Assembly (NCBI RefSeq): GCF_001592225.1 | Contig: NZ_BCWN01000004.1 | Location: forward strand, 62,001-126,000 | Length of the DNA: 64,000 nucleotides | Reading direction: 5' to 3' | Source: Castellaniella caeni NBRC 101664 | GTDB taxonomy: Bacteria > Pseudomonadota > Gammaproteobacteria > Burkholderiales > Burkholderiaceae_B | Shown: in pieces, positions 1 to 9,767 of the stretch | Layout of the letters: the number at the start of each line of letters is the position of its first letter | Position numbering within the stretch: position 1 is the first letter of the stretch | Notes under the pieces: generated by a model | What the model was told of the DNA's origin: nothing | What the model saw: only the letters and a program-made list of their open reading frames with translations | Databases searched by the model: none | Position numbers and translations under genes: made by a program

Positions 1-1686
1 ATCCAGGGCCACGGCGTCAGGCGCAGCGGCTCCAGGCAGCCGGGCGGCGGACGCCGCGCCCAGCGCCTCATGGGACAGTGCGGATTCGAGGGCAATATCC
101 CCCGCAAGCGCCTGCTCGCTGAGCTGGAAGACGGCCAGCGACGTCTCGATCTCGGCCGCCAAGGATTCCAGCGAGCCCGCCGCCGTGGCCGCCTGCTGCA
201 CCAGCAGCGCGTTTTGCTGCGTGACCGCATCCATCTGGGCGATGGCCAGGTTGACCTGGTCGATGCCTGTGGACTGCTCGACCGTGGCCGCCGTGATCTC
301 GCCCATGATGTCGGACACCCGGCTGACCGCCTGCACGATCTCGTCCATGGTGGCGCCCGCCCGGTTGACCTGATCCGACCCGGCCCGCACGCGGCCCACC
401 GAGTCATCGATCAGTGCCTTGATCTCTTTGGCCGCACCGGCGCTGCGCTGGGCCAGCGCCCGCACCTCGCTGGCCACCACGGCAAAGCCGCGGCCCTGTT
501 CGCCCGCGCGGGCGGCCTCGACGGCGGCATTGAGCGCCAGGATATTGGTCTGGAAGGCGATGCTGTCGATCACACCGACGATGTCGGCGATTTTCTGCGA
601 GCTGCCGGAGATGCCTTCCATGGTCTGCACCACTTCCTGGACGACCGCCCCGCCGCGCGAGGCGACCTGGTGCGCCGTGCCCGCCAGCTGGTTGGCCTGC
701 TTGGCGTGCTCGGCATTCTGCTTGACCGTGCTGGCCAGCTGTTCCATGCTGGCGGCCGTCTGCTGCAGCGCGGCGGCCTGCTGATCGGTGCGACTGCTGA
801 GGTCGAGGTTGCCGCGGGCAATGCCTTGCGTGCCCGACGTCATGCGATCCATGCGGGCGCGCACGCTGCGGATGAGCGATTCGAGCCCGTCGCGCATTTC
901 TTTCAGGCCATACAGCAGGGCGCCGATTTCGTCACGCGAACGCGGGTGGATGGCCACGGCCAGGTTGCCGCCCGCCATGGTCTGCAGGTGGCGCCCCACA
1001 CTTTGCAGGGGGCGCAGCACCGTGCGCATCAAAATACGGTAGGTGACCAGCGCCAGCAGCACCGCCACCACCACCAGCGCCAGGAAACCGTAGTTGGCCC
1101 AGGAAAACTGCTGCGCCAGGGTTGCGCGGGACTGGGCGCTGCTGTTCTGGATGAATTGGTCGAACTGCCCGAAAGCGCGGTCCATGCCACGCGCGGCGCC
1201 GCGCAGGCGGCCTCGTTTGAGGGCTTCGAAGCCCTTGGCATCCTGCTGGGCGGCAAAGGTACGCAGCTGCTCGACCTGCGCCCAGTAATCCTTGAAGCTG
1301 GCGGTGAGGATGTGCTGCAGGGATTCGGTTTGCGAGCCCGCCAGCGCCCGACCGGCCAGCAGGGCGTCCATGTGCTCGTGCGAACGCTTGAGCAACTGGT
1401 CGGCCTGGCCAAGTTCCCAAAGCCGCTGTTTTTCATTGTTGATGGCCAGCGCGCCCTCGATCTGGGTGGCGGCCTGCTGGGCGTAGATGAGGGCGTTCTT
1501 GACGTCGGAATTGGCTTGTACGCCCACGACGGCCAACTGCCCGATGGTCCGCTGGCTTTGCTGCTGCACGAACCAGGCGCTGCCCACGGCGGCGAAGGTC
1601 AACAAGGACAACAGCCCGACCACGAACGTGAGCCGGGCTCGCAAGGATAGCGCCACAGGGCGGAATTTCGGAAAACGTACTTTCAT
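1..1686 (-). CDS. Methyl-accepting chemotaxis protein, C-terminus beyond window edge
   Basis: Membrane chemoreceptor that passes ligand signals to CheA/CheW. Starts at ATG 1686 behind a GAGGTGA ribosome site and stays open for 562 codons to the window edge, so the C-terminus is missing. Visible in order: a first membrane segment at about residues 13-35, a helical periplasmic region of about 155 residues, a second membrane segment at about 200-220, a HAMP domain, and the cytoplasmic signalling domain with the near-invariant hairpin tip ([20 protein letters not shown]). The periplasmic part looks like a four-helix-bundle (Tar/Tsr type) sensor; the ligand cannot be told. It lies downstream of flgL but is separated from it by a strong terminator, so it probably has its own promoter. 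Family assignment is certain. Confidence 0.95.
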   Translation of the reverse strand, partial: MKVRFPKFRPVALSLRARLTFVVGLLSLLTFAAVGSAWFVQQQSQRTIGQLAVVGVQANSDVKNALIYAQQAATQIEGALAINNEKQRLWELGQADQLLKRSHEHMDALLAGRALAGSQTESLQHILTASFKDYWAQVEQLRTFAAQQDAKGFEALKRGRLRGAARGMDRAFGQFDQFIQNSSAQSRATLAQQFSWANYGFLALVVVAVLLALVTYRILMRTVLRPLQSVGRHLQTMAGGNLAVAIHPRSRDEIGALLYGLKEMRDGLESLIRSVRARMDRMTSGTQGIARGNLDLSSRTDQQAAALQQTAASMEQLASTVKQNAEHAKQANQLAGTAHQVASRGGAVVQEVVQTMEGISGSSQKIADIVGVIDSIAFQTNILALNAAVEAARAGEQGRGFAVVASEVRALAQRSAGAAKEIKALIDDSVGRVRAGSDQVNRAGATMDEIVQAVSRVSDIMGEITAATVEQSTGIDQVNLAIAQMDAVTQQNALLVQQAATAAGSLESLAAEIETSLAVFQLSEQALAGDIALESALSHEALGAASAARLPGAAAPDAVALD

Positions 1687-1744
1687 GTCACCTCACCTTC
1701 TGCTGATCGTCAGCATGCCATACGCGTGCTGCGTGCTACGGAAA

Positions 1745-1773
1745 GAAAACAGGGCCTTATGGGCCCTGTTTTC
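1745..1773 (-). terminator. Intrinsic terminator of the flgB-flgL operon
   Basis: A perfect 12-bp stem (GAAAACAGGGCC with its complement) closes a 5-nt loop. On the minus strand it is followed by a T-rich tail (the stem ends in TTTTC, then TTTCC). It sits about 80 bp after the flgL stop codon and before the chemoreceptor gene, the right place to end the leftward flagellar operon. Confidence 0.8.
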
Positions 1774-1853
1774 GGTAAACACTCCGTCCCTGCCGGGCGA
1801 AGAAGCGCCGGAAAGCCCCGCCATGAACAGGCGCGCCCGGCACCACGAAATAC

Positions 1854-3107
1854 CTATTTGCCCATATTGAAGAGACTCAAGCCCTGGATCGTCTGGAAGG
1901 CCAGGCCCGCGCCCTCGAGCGCCATCTTGCGCAGGCTGAGCTGCGTGGTGGCGGTGTAGTAGTCCAGGTCTTCGAGCCCCGAAAGCGCCTTGGTAAAGCC
2001 CAGGCCGCTTTGTGCGCCGCTGTCGTCGAGCGCGGTCAGTTCGTTCATGCGCGAGCCGATGGACGCACGCACCGTCAGCACGTTGTCGTAGCTGGACGCT
2101 ACCTGCTGCATGGTGGTGTTGATCTGGTTGCGCAAGGCCGCCGTGGCCGCATCGTCGCCCGACGAAGGCTTGTTGAGCGCGTCGATGAGATTGTCGATGC
2201 TCTGGAAGAGGTTGGCATTTTGCTGCTGCAGGGGCTCGACCTCGAAGGTATCGCCCGCGTTGGGGGCGCCCGTGAATTGCACTTTGACGCCATGCCCCAG
2301 ATCGAGTTCGGTGTCGCCCGGCTGCGCATCGAAGCTGGTGGTGGTGCTCGAGCCGTCCTTGGCTGTCGCCACGACATCATAGGAAAAGGCGGCGCCGGGC
2401 GTGGCGGGCGCCTTGACGGTCACGGAGAACGAATAGCCCGCCAGCGTCTGGTCAGTGGGGTCGGCATTGGCCGCCCGGTCGGCAATGTACGGGCCGGTGA
2501 CGATGGCCGTGCCGGTATTGCCGGCCCCGGCCGCGCTGCCGTACGCCAGCGTCCCGGGTTGCGCGCGCGCGAAGACGTCCGAACCGACGTCGCTGCCTGC
2601 AAGCTGGCGCGTTTCATTGACCTGGATCATGCGCTGCAAACTGTCGCCCAGGTAATTGCCATCCGTATCGAAGGCGGGCTGACTGCCCTTGGAGCCCGAA
2701 AACAGATACTGACCATTGCCGTCCGTGGCGTTGGCGATGCCCAGGGCCGTCGCCCGCGCGCTGGACAACACGCCGGCCAGAGTCTGGCGGTCGGCGTCCG
2801 ACAACGTGCCGTTGCCCACTTCCACCAGGCGCGTGCGCACGTCCGCCAGCAGGGTTGTCAGAGAACTGAGCGCGTTTTCCTCGGTGCCCAGGTTCTGGTT
2901 GGCCACGGCCCGGTTGCTGGCATAGCGGGTGTTCTGCGCCTGCGATTGCGAGATGTTGATGGCCTGCGAAGCGGCCAGCGGGTCGTCGGCGGGTGTCACC
3001 ATGCGTTGGCCCGAGCCGATCTGCTGAAACAGATGCATGAGGTCGGACTGCTGGGCGTTGATGGTGTTCAGACCGGTCTGGAAAACGAGGCTGGAACTGA
3101 TGCGCAT
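1854..3107 (-). CDS. flgL: Flagellar hook-associated protein 3 (hook-filament junction)
   Basis: FlgL is the second of two junction proteins between hook and filament and is exported by the flagellar type III system. The 417-residue product has the flagellin-like N-terminal helix (MRISSSLVFQTGLNTINAQQ) and a matching C-terminal helical region ending in NMGK, with a variable middle domain at about 150-290. An AGGAAA ribosome site precedes the ATG. It is the last gene of the leftward flgB-flgL operon, directly after flgK, the standard order. It is somewhat longer than the enterobacterial protein (about 317), the extra length lying in the middle domain. Identification is secure from order and termini. 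Confidence 0.95.
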   Translation of the reverse strand: MRISSSLVFQTGLNTINAQQSDLMHLFQQIGSGQRMVTPADDPLAASQAINISQSQAQNTRYASNRAVANQNLGTEENALSSLTTLLADVRTRLVEVGNGTLSDADRQTLAGVLSSARATALGIANATDGNGQYLFSGSKGSQPAFDTDGNYLGDSLQRMIQVNETRQLAGSDVGSDVFARAQPGTLAYGSAAGAGNTGTAIVTGPYIADRAANADPTDQTLAGYSFSVTVKAPATPGAAFSYDVVATAKDGSSTTTSFDAQPGDTELDLGHGVKVQFTGAPNAGDTFEVEPLQQQNANLFQSIDNLIDALNKPSSGDDAATAALRNQINTTMQQVASSYDNVLTVRASIGSRMNELTALDDSGAQSGLGFTKALSGLEDLDYYTATTQLSLRKMALEGAGLAFQTIQGLSLFNMGK

Positions 3108-3134
3108 GATGATTTCCTAAAAATGCGGCAGCGC

Positions 3135-5117
3135 TCAGCTGCGCAGGCTGAGCAGGGTATCGAACAGGGTCGAGGCGGTGTCGATGAGGCGGGCGGCCGC
3201 GCGATACTGTTCCTGGAACTGCTGCAAATTGATGTATTCCTCGTCGAGGTTGACGCCCGACACGGCCTGCTGTGCCGAGTAATTTTGCTGGATGAGCGAC
3301 TCTTGCGCCTTTTGCGCCGTGGTGTTGGACTGCGTCTTGACCGCCACCGTGTTCACCAGCTGGGAATAGGCCTCGTTCAGGCCCATGGTGCCATTGCCCA
3401 GCACTTTGCCCGAACGCAGGGCCGCCAGCATCAGGGCGTTGTCGCCATTGGCCGAGCCCGCCGGACTCGGAGCGGGGTTGCCATTGGTATCGACGGCATC
3501 GGCGTCCCAGCCCGCGGCCGCCACCTTGGCGGGGTCGGTGATGGCCACCTGCATGTCGCCCGCCGCCGCCCGCGTGGGCTGGATCAGCCAGGAGTTACCT
3601 TCGGCGGGGTTCATGCCGTCGGTATTGATTTCAACGCCGTCGAACACGGCTTTGTCGCCCGCTGCGATCTGCCCCAGCACCGTGCCTTCGGGCACGCGCG
3701 TCACGCTGTACTGATTGCTGGCCGCGTCGAACCGCAGGCGATAGTCTTGGTCGGTCAGCTGGGAGACGTCCTGGATATAGGCCGTGGGATCGCCCGCCAG
3801 CGGGTCGTTGTTGCCGTTGCCAATCACTTTGGCCGCGGGCTGGGCGGTCAGCTGGATGTCCCAGGTGTCACCCGCGGCAGCCCCCGTCAGGCCACTGGTG
3901 TCGATATCGACCCCGTCCAGCGTTCCGGTGGCCCCGGGCGCAATCGTGATGCTCACGGGCGGGTTGGTCTTGGGCATGACGGTGGCGGTGTAGTTCGTCC
4001 CGTCAAAGGTCAGCTGGTATGCCTGATTGGGCACGCGTGTCGGGTCGTTGACCGTGACAGCCAGTGAGCCCGTGGCCGCGTTGCCCGCGCCCGCCGTCGC
4101 CTGCGCACCGGCAATGCCGTTGTTGGCAAAGAAATAGCCACCCTTGGCACCCGAGGCGTCGTAGCCCTGCAGGTGTTGCGCGTTGATGGACATGGAGATG
4201 CCCAGCGCCACCCGCCCCAGGTCGTTTTGCGTCACGTCGAGCACGTCGGTGCGGAAGGTGAGCAGCCCGCCCAGCTGGCCGCCGGTGATGAGGCTGTCAT
4301 TCATCTCCACCGGCTTCAGCGTGCCGTTGGGCCCCGGAACGGTGTAGTTGACGGCCATGCGGCTGGGATCGGCCGCCGAGGGCAGCACCTGCAGGTGATA
4401 GACCGAATCGCCCCCCAGCACGGTCTGGCCGTTGCCGATGGTAATGTTGAAGCGGTCGTCCTGCTCGTAGACATGGATGTCCACCAGCTGGCCCAGTTCG
4501 GAAGCCAGCTGATCACGCTGGTCGAGCAAGTCGTTGGGCGGCTGGTTCGGGTTGGTGGCCTTGGCCGTGGTGATCTGACGGTTGAGGTCTTGAATGCGGT
4601 CGAGGTAGCTGTTGACCTGCGTGACCGTGGTTTCAATCTGCGTATTGACGTTTTGCCGCTGGCTGTCCAGAAAGGCATTGGCGTCACGCAACTGCGAGGC
4701 AAGACTGTTGGACTGGCCGATCAGCTCTTGGCGGGCCGCGGCGTCGGCGGGAGCCGAAGCGATGGCGTCCAGGCTGTCGAAAAACTTCTGGATGCCCGGC
4801 GAAATACCCACGGTGCGGTCGGCAACCAGGTTGTTGACCTGGGCCACCTGATCGCCGTAGGTCTTGAGCGCCGCGCCCTTGGTGAGCGATGACGTCAGCT
4901 GGGTATACAAAAAGCTGTCGTACGAGCGCATGACGCTCACGGCCTGTACACCGCGCCCAATCCAGCCGGCCGCCGTCGGCGTGGCCCCCGCCGTTTGCGA
5001 CAGCACGGTCTGGCGGCTGTAGCCTGCGGTGGCGGCATTGTTGATATTGTGGCCCGCCGTCTCCAGACGGTTTTGCGCGACCAGCAGGCCAGCCTTGCCC
5101 AGATTCGCCAGATTCAT
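3135..5117 (-). CDS. flgK: Flagellar hook-associated protein 1
   Basis: FlgK caps the hook and joins it to FlgL and the filament. The 660-residue product shows the axial-protein N-terminus with the short conserved motif HNINNAATAGYSRQ at about residues 26-39 and the C-terminal helix (VNLDEEYINLQQFQEQY) typical of FlgK. The chosen start is ATG 5117, which has AGGA nine bases upstream; an in-frame TTG three codons earlier has no properly spaced ribosome site. The middle (about 330-570) contains two FlgK-like beta-domain repeats with DGV-I-TSGL/DTDGM motifs. Longer than the Salmonella protein (553), as is usual in this bacterial group. Confidence 0.95.
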   Translation of the reverse strand: MNLANLGKAGLLVAQNRLETAGHNINNAATAGYSRQTVLSQTAGATPTAAGWIGRGVQAVSVMRSYDSFLYTQLTSSLTKGAALKTYGDQVAQVNNLVADRTVGISPGIQKFFDSLDAIASAPADAAARQELIGQSNSLASQLRDANAFLDSQRQNVNTQIETTVTQVNSYLDRIQDLNRQITTAKATNPNQPPNDLLDQRDQLASELGQLVDIHVYEQDDRFNITIGNGQTVLGGDSVYHLQVLPSAADPSRMAVNYTVPGPNGTLKPVEMNDSLITGGQLGGLLTFRTDVLDVTQNDLGRVALGISMSINAQHLQGYDASGAKGGYFFANNGIAGAQATAGAGNAATGSLAVTVNDPTRVPNQAYQLTFDGTNYTATVMPKTNPPVSITIAPGATGTLDGVDIDTSGLTGAAAGDTWDIQLTAQPAAKVIGNGNNDPLAGDPTAYIQDVSQLTDQDYRLRFDAASNQYSVTRVPEGTVLGQIAAGDKAVFDGVEINTDGMNPAEGNSWLIQPTRAAAGDMQVAITDPAKVAAAGWDADAVDTNGNPAPSPAGSANGDNALMLAALRSGKVLGNGTMGLNEAYSQLVNTVAVKTQSNTTAQKAQESLIQQNYSAQQAVSGVNLDEEYINLQQFQEQYRAAARLIDTASTLFDTLLSLRS

Positions 5118-5238
5118 TTGCTGCAATCCTGTCTGTGATGTGCACGCTCGCCAGGGCGCGCACAGATTTCATTTGTCTACATAACGGCACGGGCGGCCGA
5201 AAATTTAGCCATGGCCCGCAGAAGACCAACCTCGCGCG

Positions 5239-6213
5239 CTAGCGCGCGTTGAAATACCCCATGATGGAAATGAGCTTCTGTGCGTAAGAAGGATCGGTGG
5301 CGTAGCCCGCCGCCTGCACCTTGTGCGCGGCTTCTTCCGCCGTACGGGCGGCCATCACATCGCTGTAGCGCTCGCTCTGGCTGATCAGCCGTGCATAGTC
5401 GGACAGCGAATCCGCATACGAGGCATAGGCCCTGAAGGGTTGCGTCATCCTGCGCGGCTGCCCGTCCACGTATTCCGTCGTGGTCGCCTGCACCACCTCG
5501 CCGCGCCACCCCGGCCCGGCCTTGATGCCGAACAGGTTGTGGCTGCTGCTGCCGTCCGGACGCAGGATTTCGCGCTGCCCCCAGCCCGATTCCAGCGCCG
5601 CCTGGCTGAGGATCAGCTTGGCGGGCACGCCGCTGCGCCGGGCGGCCACGTCGGCGGCCGCCGCCATCTGGTCGACAAACGCACGGATGTGTTCTGGCGC
5701 ACCCTGGATGGCGCTGCGCACCCGCTGCCCCGTCTGGCGCTGCGCCAGCGCGTCGATGAGCGCGGTGATCGAATCGGCCACTTGCTGGCGACCCTCGCCG
5801 ATGCGCGACTGCAGGCCGGGCAGACGCGAGCGTGCGGCCTCGGGCGCATTGGCCAGGGGATCGAGCGCCTGCTTGTCCGGCGCACCGCCCCGCATCTGCG
5901 CCATGAGGGCATCCGCCAGGCCGAGGCCCGGATTGGCCAGGGCCAGCGAGGCCTGCTCATCGCTCAGGCTTTGCGCCATCCGCGTGCCCTGCGAATCGAA
6001 TAACGAGGGGGTCTGGTTCGACACCTGACGCGCCTGCTTGAGCAGCATCTGGATGAACATGGCCTCGAACTGCTGCGCCACTTTGCGCTGCTGCTCGGCA
6101 GGCGCGGCAGCCCCCGCGCGCACGCCCTGCTTGAGGGTGTTCAAACTGCTGAAGTCCAGCGCCGAGGGCGCGGCGCCGCTTTGCGGCAGGGGCGTGCTGG
6201 TGGTGAATGCCAT
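5239..6213 (-). CDS. flgJ: Flagellar rod-capping protein / peptidoglycan hydrolase FlgJ
   Basis: Periplasmic protein that caps the growing rod and cuts peptidoglycan to let it through. It has 324 residues in two domains: an N-terminal rod-binding domain (about 40-105, including VAQQFEAMFIQMLLKQAR) and a C-terminal glycoside hydrolase family 73 muramidase domain (about 165-322) with the catalytic glutamate E208 in SQAALESGWGQ. The full bifunctional form is present, unlike the single-domain FlgJ of alphaproteobacteria. Lies between flgI and flgK in the operon; the gap to flgI is 8 bp, suggesting co-translation. Confidence 0.95.
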   Translation of the reverse strand: MAFTTSTPLPQSGAAPSALDFSSLNTLKQGVRAGAAAPAEQQRKVAQQFEAMFIQMLLKQARQVSNQTPSLFDSQGTRMAQSLSDEQASLALANPGLGLADALMAQMRGGAPDKQALDPLANAPEAARSRLPGLQSRIGEGRQQVADSITALIDALAQRQTGQRVRSAIQGAPEHIRAFVDQMAAAADVAARRSGVPAKLILSQAALESGWGQREILRPDGSSSHNLFGIKAGPGWRGEVVQATTTEYVDGQPRRMTQPFRAYASYADSLSDYARLISQSERYSDVMAARTAEEAAHKVQAAGYATDPSYAQKLISIMGYFNAR

Positions 6214-6221
6214 GGCGCGCC

Positions 6222-7442
6222 TCAGATCACGTCGAGGTCGGCGCGCAAGGCGCCGGCGCTCTTGAGGTTTTGCAGGATGGACAGCAAGTCTTGCGGCGTC
6301 GCACCCAGCGCGTTGAGCGCCCTGACGACGTCGGCCAGATTGGCGCTGGTGCTCACCCGCTTGAGCGAACCGTTCTGGCTGCGCATCTCGATGTCGGTAT
6401 TGTTGGTGACCACCGTCTGTCCGCCCGCCAACGGCGTATTGGGCTGGCTGACTTGCTGCTGCGGGCTGATGGTAACCGACAGATTGCCATAGGCGATGGC
6501 CGCCTCGTCGATCATCACGGTGCGGTTCATGACCACCGAGCCAGTGCGGGCATTAATGACCACCCGGGCCCGCGCGGGCGGCAGGCTGACCTGCAGGTTC
6601 TCGACCTGTGACAGGAAAGCCAGCTGGGCCTGCGGATCGATGGGTGCCCGCAGCTCGATGGTGCGGGCATTCAGGGCGGTGGCGGTCTGGCCACCGAAGC
6701 GACGGTTCAGGGCGGCCACCACGTTCTGCGCCACGGCAAAGTCGCCGTTGTTCAGTTCGAGCCGGACGCTGCCGTTCTGCGCATACGTGGTGGGCACCCC
6801 GCGCTCGACAATGCCGCCATTGGGCACGATGCCACCATTGAGTTGGTTGACCTGGACGCTGGCCCCCCCTTGCGAGGCCCCCGCCCCGCCCACCAGCAGG
6901 TTGCCCTGGGCCAGGGCATACACCTGACCGTTGGCGCCCTTGAGCGGCGTCATCAGCAGCGTGCCACCGCGCAGGCTCTTGGCGTTGCCCATCGAAGACA
7001 CGACCACGTCCACTGTCTGCCCCGGCTGGGCGAACGCGGGCAGACGAGCCGTGACCATGACCGCCGCCACGTTCTTCACCTGCATATTGGTGCCCTGGGG
7101 CACCGTGACGCCCAGCTGCGAAAGCATGTTGGTGAGGCTTTGCTGGGTGAAGGGCGTCTGGCGCACCTGGTCGCCGCTGCCATCCAGGCCCACCACCAGG
7201 CCGTAGCCGATGAGCTGATTGTCACGCACGCCGGTAAAGGTAGCCATGTCCTTGATGCGCTCGGCCTGCGCGGCAACGGGGGGCAGCGCCATGCAGCCCA
7301 GCACGGCCAGCAGCACGAGGCGCCGCCAGCGGCCAGGCGTCCGGGCGCCGGACGGCGGCACGATTCGAAAGCCGCGCGCGGCCCGCGCCAGGCCCGCGAG
7401 ACGGGCCGCCAGGGTATGCATAAAAACCATGTGCTTGCTCAT
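6222..7442 (-). CDS. flgI: Flagellar P-ring protein
   Basis: FlgI forms the periplasmic P-ring bushing around the rod. The mature part begins near [20 protein letters not shown], after a hydrophobic signal segment ([12 protein letters not shown]) and a likely cleavage after AQA. From ATG 7442 the product is 406 residues, about 40 longer than usual because of a long, Arg-rich stretch ahead of the signal peptide; further in-frame ATGs lie at 7430 and 7421 and none has a convincing ribosome site, so the true start is unsure. The C-terminal half with [17 protein letters not shown] is diagnostic. It follows flgH with a 4-bp gap. Confidence 0.95.
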   Translation of the reverse strand: MSKHMVFMHTLAARLAGLARAARGFRIVPPSGARTPGRWRRLVLLAVLGCMALPPVAAQAERIKDMATFTGVRDNQLIGYGLVVGLDGSGDQVRQTPFTQQSLTNMLSQLGVTVPQGTNMQVKNVAAVMVTARLPAFAQPGQTVDVVVSSMGNAKSLRGGTLLMTPLKGANGQVYALAQGNLLVGGAGASQGGASVQVNQLNGGIVPNGGIVERGVPTTYAQNGSVRLELNNGDFAVAQNVVAALNRRFGGQTATALNARTIELRAPIDPQAQLAFLSQVENLQVSLPPARARVVINARTGSVVMNRTVMIDEAAIAYGNLSVTISPQQQVSQPNTPLAGGQTVVTNNTDIEMRSQNGSLKRVSTSANLADVVRALNALGATPQDLLSILQNLKSAGALRADLDVI

Positions 7443-7446
7443 GCGT

Positions 7447-8178
7447 TCAGAACGGCGCGATGTTCAGGAAGAAGCGCTGCAGCCAGCCCATGGTCTGCAC
7501 CTCGTCCATCACGCCCTTGCTGCGATACTCGATACGCGCATCGGCCACCTGGGTGGACGACACCGTGCTGTTGCCCGAGATCGTGCGCGGATCGACCACG
7601 CCCGAAAAGCGTACATATTCGCTGCCGCGGTTGATGGCGATCTGCTTCTCGCCGGCGATCTGCAGATTGCCGTTGGGCAGCACGCCGATGACGGTGGTGG
7701 TCAGCGTGCCGCTGAAGACGTTGGTCGCGCTGCTGGAGCCCTTGCCGTCCGACTTGTTGCCGCTGGCCACTTCGAAGTTCTGCTTGGCCCCCAGATCGGT
7801 GGGCAGAATGGCGGGGGCCAGACCAATGTTCATGCTGGCGCCGCCGCTGCGGTTGGTGTTCGTATCCACGGTCTTGGCCGCGTTGGTCTTTTCCTGGATG
7901 ACGATGGTGACGATGTCGCCCACGTTGCGCGGGCGACGGTCTTCGAACAGAGGGTAATTGCCATAGGCCGTGGGCTGGTAGATCGAGCCATTGGCTTCAG
8001 CGGCGGGGGCGATGACCGGCGGCGGCGAGGCCGTGAGCGGCCCGGTGACGACGGGTTCGGGCGGCACCAGGGCGCAGCCGGAGGCCAGCGCCATCAGGCT
8101 GGCGCACGCCAGCCGCGGCAGTTTGCGCCCGGCTGCGCGCAGCCACGCCGCGCCCCGCGATATTTGCGTCTTGCTCAT
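7447..8178 (-). CDS. flgH: Flagellar L-ring lipoprotein
   Basis: FlgH builds the outer-membrane L-ring. The 243-residue product begins with a positively charged region, a hydrophobic core and the lipobox LASGC (Cys at about 35), so it is a lipoprotein. Conserved FlgH segments follow: [21 protein letters not shown] (split here into shorter pieces in the family alignments), [17 protein letters not shown], and the C-terminal FLNIAPF. It lies 5 bp after flgG and 4 bp before flgI, as in other flagellar operons. Confidence 0.96.
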   Translation of the reverse strand: MSKTQISRGAAWLRAAGRKLPRLACASLMALASGCALVPPEPVVTGPLTASPPPVIAPAAEANGSIYQPTAYGNYPLFEDRRPRNVGDIVTIVIQEKTNAAKTVDTNTNRSGGASMNIGLAPAILPTDLGAKQNFEVASGNKSDGKGSSSATNVFSGTLTTTVIGVLPNGNLQIAGEKQIAINRGSEYVRFSGVVDPRTISGNSTVSSTQVADARIEYRSKGVMDEVQTMGWLQRFFLNIAPF

Positions 8179-8183
8179 CCGGC

Positions 8184-8969
8184 TTACAGCTGCGTCAGCC
8201 GCGCCAGCATCTGGTCGGACGTCGACACCGCCTTGCTGTTCATTTCGAAGGCGCGCTGTGTGGTGATCATGTTGACCAGTTCTTCGGCCACGTTGACGTT
8301 GGACGTCTCGACGTAATTCTGCAGCAACACCCCGGCGCCATCGAGCCCCGGCTGCAGCAAATTGGCCGGCCCCGAGGCGTCGGTCTCGGCGTACAGATTC
8401 TCGCCCAGGCTTTGCAGGCCCGTGGGGTTGATGAAGGTGCCCAACTGCAGCTGACCCACCTGCACATTGGTGCCGGTGGCCCCGGGCTGGGTGACCGACA
8501 CCGTGCCGTCACGCCCCACGGTGATGGACAGGGCATTGTCGGGGATGTTGATACCTGGCTGGATGGGATAGCCGCCCGCCGTCACCAGCATGCCATTCTG
8601 GTCACGCTGCATGCTGCCGTCACGGGTGTAGGCAAACGAGCCGTCGGGCATTTCCACCTGTAGAAAACCGTTGCCCTGGATGGCGACATCGAGCGAATTG
8701 CCGGTTTCCTTGAGATCTCCCTGCGTGTGGATGCGTTCGGTCGCCACGGTCTGGGCGCCCGTCCCCAGCTGCAAGCCCGAAGGCAATTGATTGGCCGCAC
8801 CCACGGCGGCGCCCGGTTGGCGAATCGTCTGGTAGAGCAAGTCTTGAAAGACGGCTCGACTGCGTTTGAAGCCCGCCGTATTGACGTTGGCCAGGTTGTT
8901 GGAGATGACGTCCATGCTGGTCTGCTGGGTTTCCAGACCGGTCTTGGCGATCCACAGGGAACGAATCAT
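8184..8969 (-). CDS. flgG: Flagellar distal rod protein
   Basis: FlgG polymerises into the distal rod. At 261 residues it matches the family length almost exactly. The N-terminus ([20 protein letters not shown]) is typical, followed by the rod/hook signature [21 protein letters not shown]. The C-terminal helix ([20 protein letters not shown]) is also characteristic. Flanked by flgF and flgH. Confidence 0.97.
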   Translation of the reverse strand: MIRSLWIAKTGLETQQTSMDVISNNLANVNTAGFKRSRAVFQDLLYQTIRQPGAAVGAANQLPSGLQLGTGAQTVATERIHTQGDLKETGNSLDVAIQGNGFLQVEMPDGSFAYTRDGSMQRDQNGMLVTAGGYPIQPGINIPDNALSITVGRDGTVSVTQPGATGTNVQVGQLQLGTFINPTGLQSLGENLYAETDASGPANLLQPGLDGAGVLLQNYVETSNVNVAEELVNMITTQRAFEMNSKAVSTSDQMLARLTQL

Positions 8970-8999
8970 GGTGAAGAATCCTGTTGCTGCGCAGCGGCT

Positions 9000-9752
9000 T
9001 TAGCCCACTGCCGAAAGAATGGAATTGCCGCGATCTTCATTGCTGGTGGCGTTCTTGATCACCTGCATCTGCAGCTCGAACTGGCGCGCGTTGGAAATCA
9101 TGGCCACCATGGCGGCCGCCGGGTTGACGTTGCTTTTTTCCACAAAGCCCGGTGCAATGCGCACGAGCGGATCGGCCTGCGCGGGCTGACCGCCGCTCAG
9201 GCGAAACAGGCCGTCGTCGCCGCGCACCAGCTGATCCTTGGGCGGGTTCACCAGTTTCAACTGCGCCAGCTGCTGGATGTCACGCGGGTTGTCGCCCGCG
9301 CCCAGCGCGCTGATCTGGCCGTCGCTGGCGAAGGTGACGCTGCCGCGGTCGGGGATCTCGATGGCCTCGCCGCCGTTGGCGAGCACCGGCAGGCCGCTTT
9401 GCGTCACCAGCTGGTTCTGCTGATTGACGGCGAACTCGCCCGCGCGGGTATAGGCTTCACCGCCCTCGGGGGTGCGCACGGCGAACCAGCCCTCGCCCGC
9501 GATGGCGGCATCCAGCGAATGGCCGGTATCGACCATGGCGCCTTGCGAAAACTCGCTGCCCGGCGTGGCGGCCACGGTGCTGACGCGCGTGGGCAGCTCG
9601 CCCGCGTGCGGCACCACCGGCACCGAGCGGTACATGGCCAGCTGCTCGCGAAAGCCGGTGGTGCCGACGTTGGCCATGTTGTTGGCGATGACCGACTGCT
9701 GCTCGAGAATGCGGGCGGCGCCGTTGGACGCCGTGTAGAGGACGCGATCCAT
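9000..9752 (-). CDS. flgF: Flagellar proximal rod protein FlgF
   Basis: One of the proximal rod subunits. The 250-residue product carries the signature ANNMANVGTTGFREQLAMY near the N-terminus and a C-terminal SNVNPAAAMVAMISNARQFE helix. The lack of the distal-rod specific insert and its place between flgE and flgG identify it as flgF rather than flgG. Confidence 0.95.
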   Translation of the reverse strand: MDRVLYTASNGAARILEQQSVIANNMANVGTTGFREQLAMYRSVPVVPHAGELPTRVSTVAATPGSEFSQGAMVDTGHSLDAAIAGEGWFAVRTPEGGEAYTRAGEFAVNQQNQLVTQSGLPVLANGGEAIEIPDRGSVTFASDGQISALGAGDNPRDIQQLAQLKLVNPPKDQLVRGDDGLFRLSGGQPAQADPLVRIAPGFVEKSNVNPAAAMVAMISNARQFELQMQVIKNATSNEDRGNSILSAVG

Positions 9753-9767
9753 GCTTCAGCCCAGTGC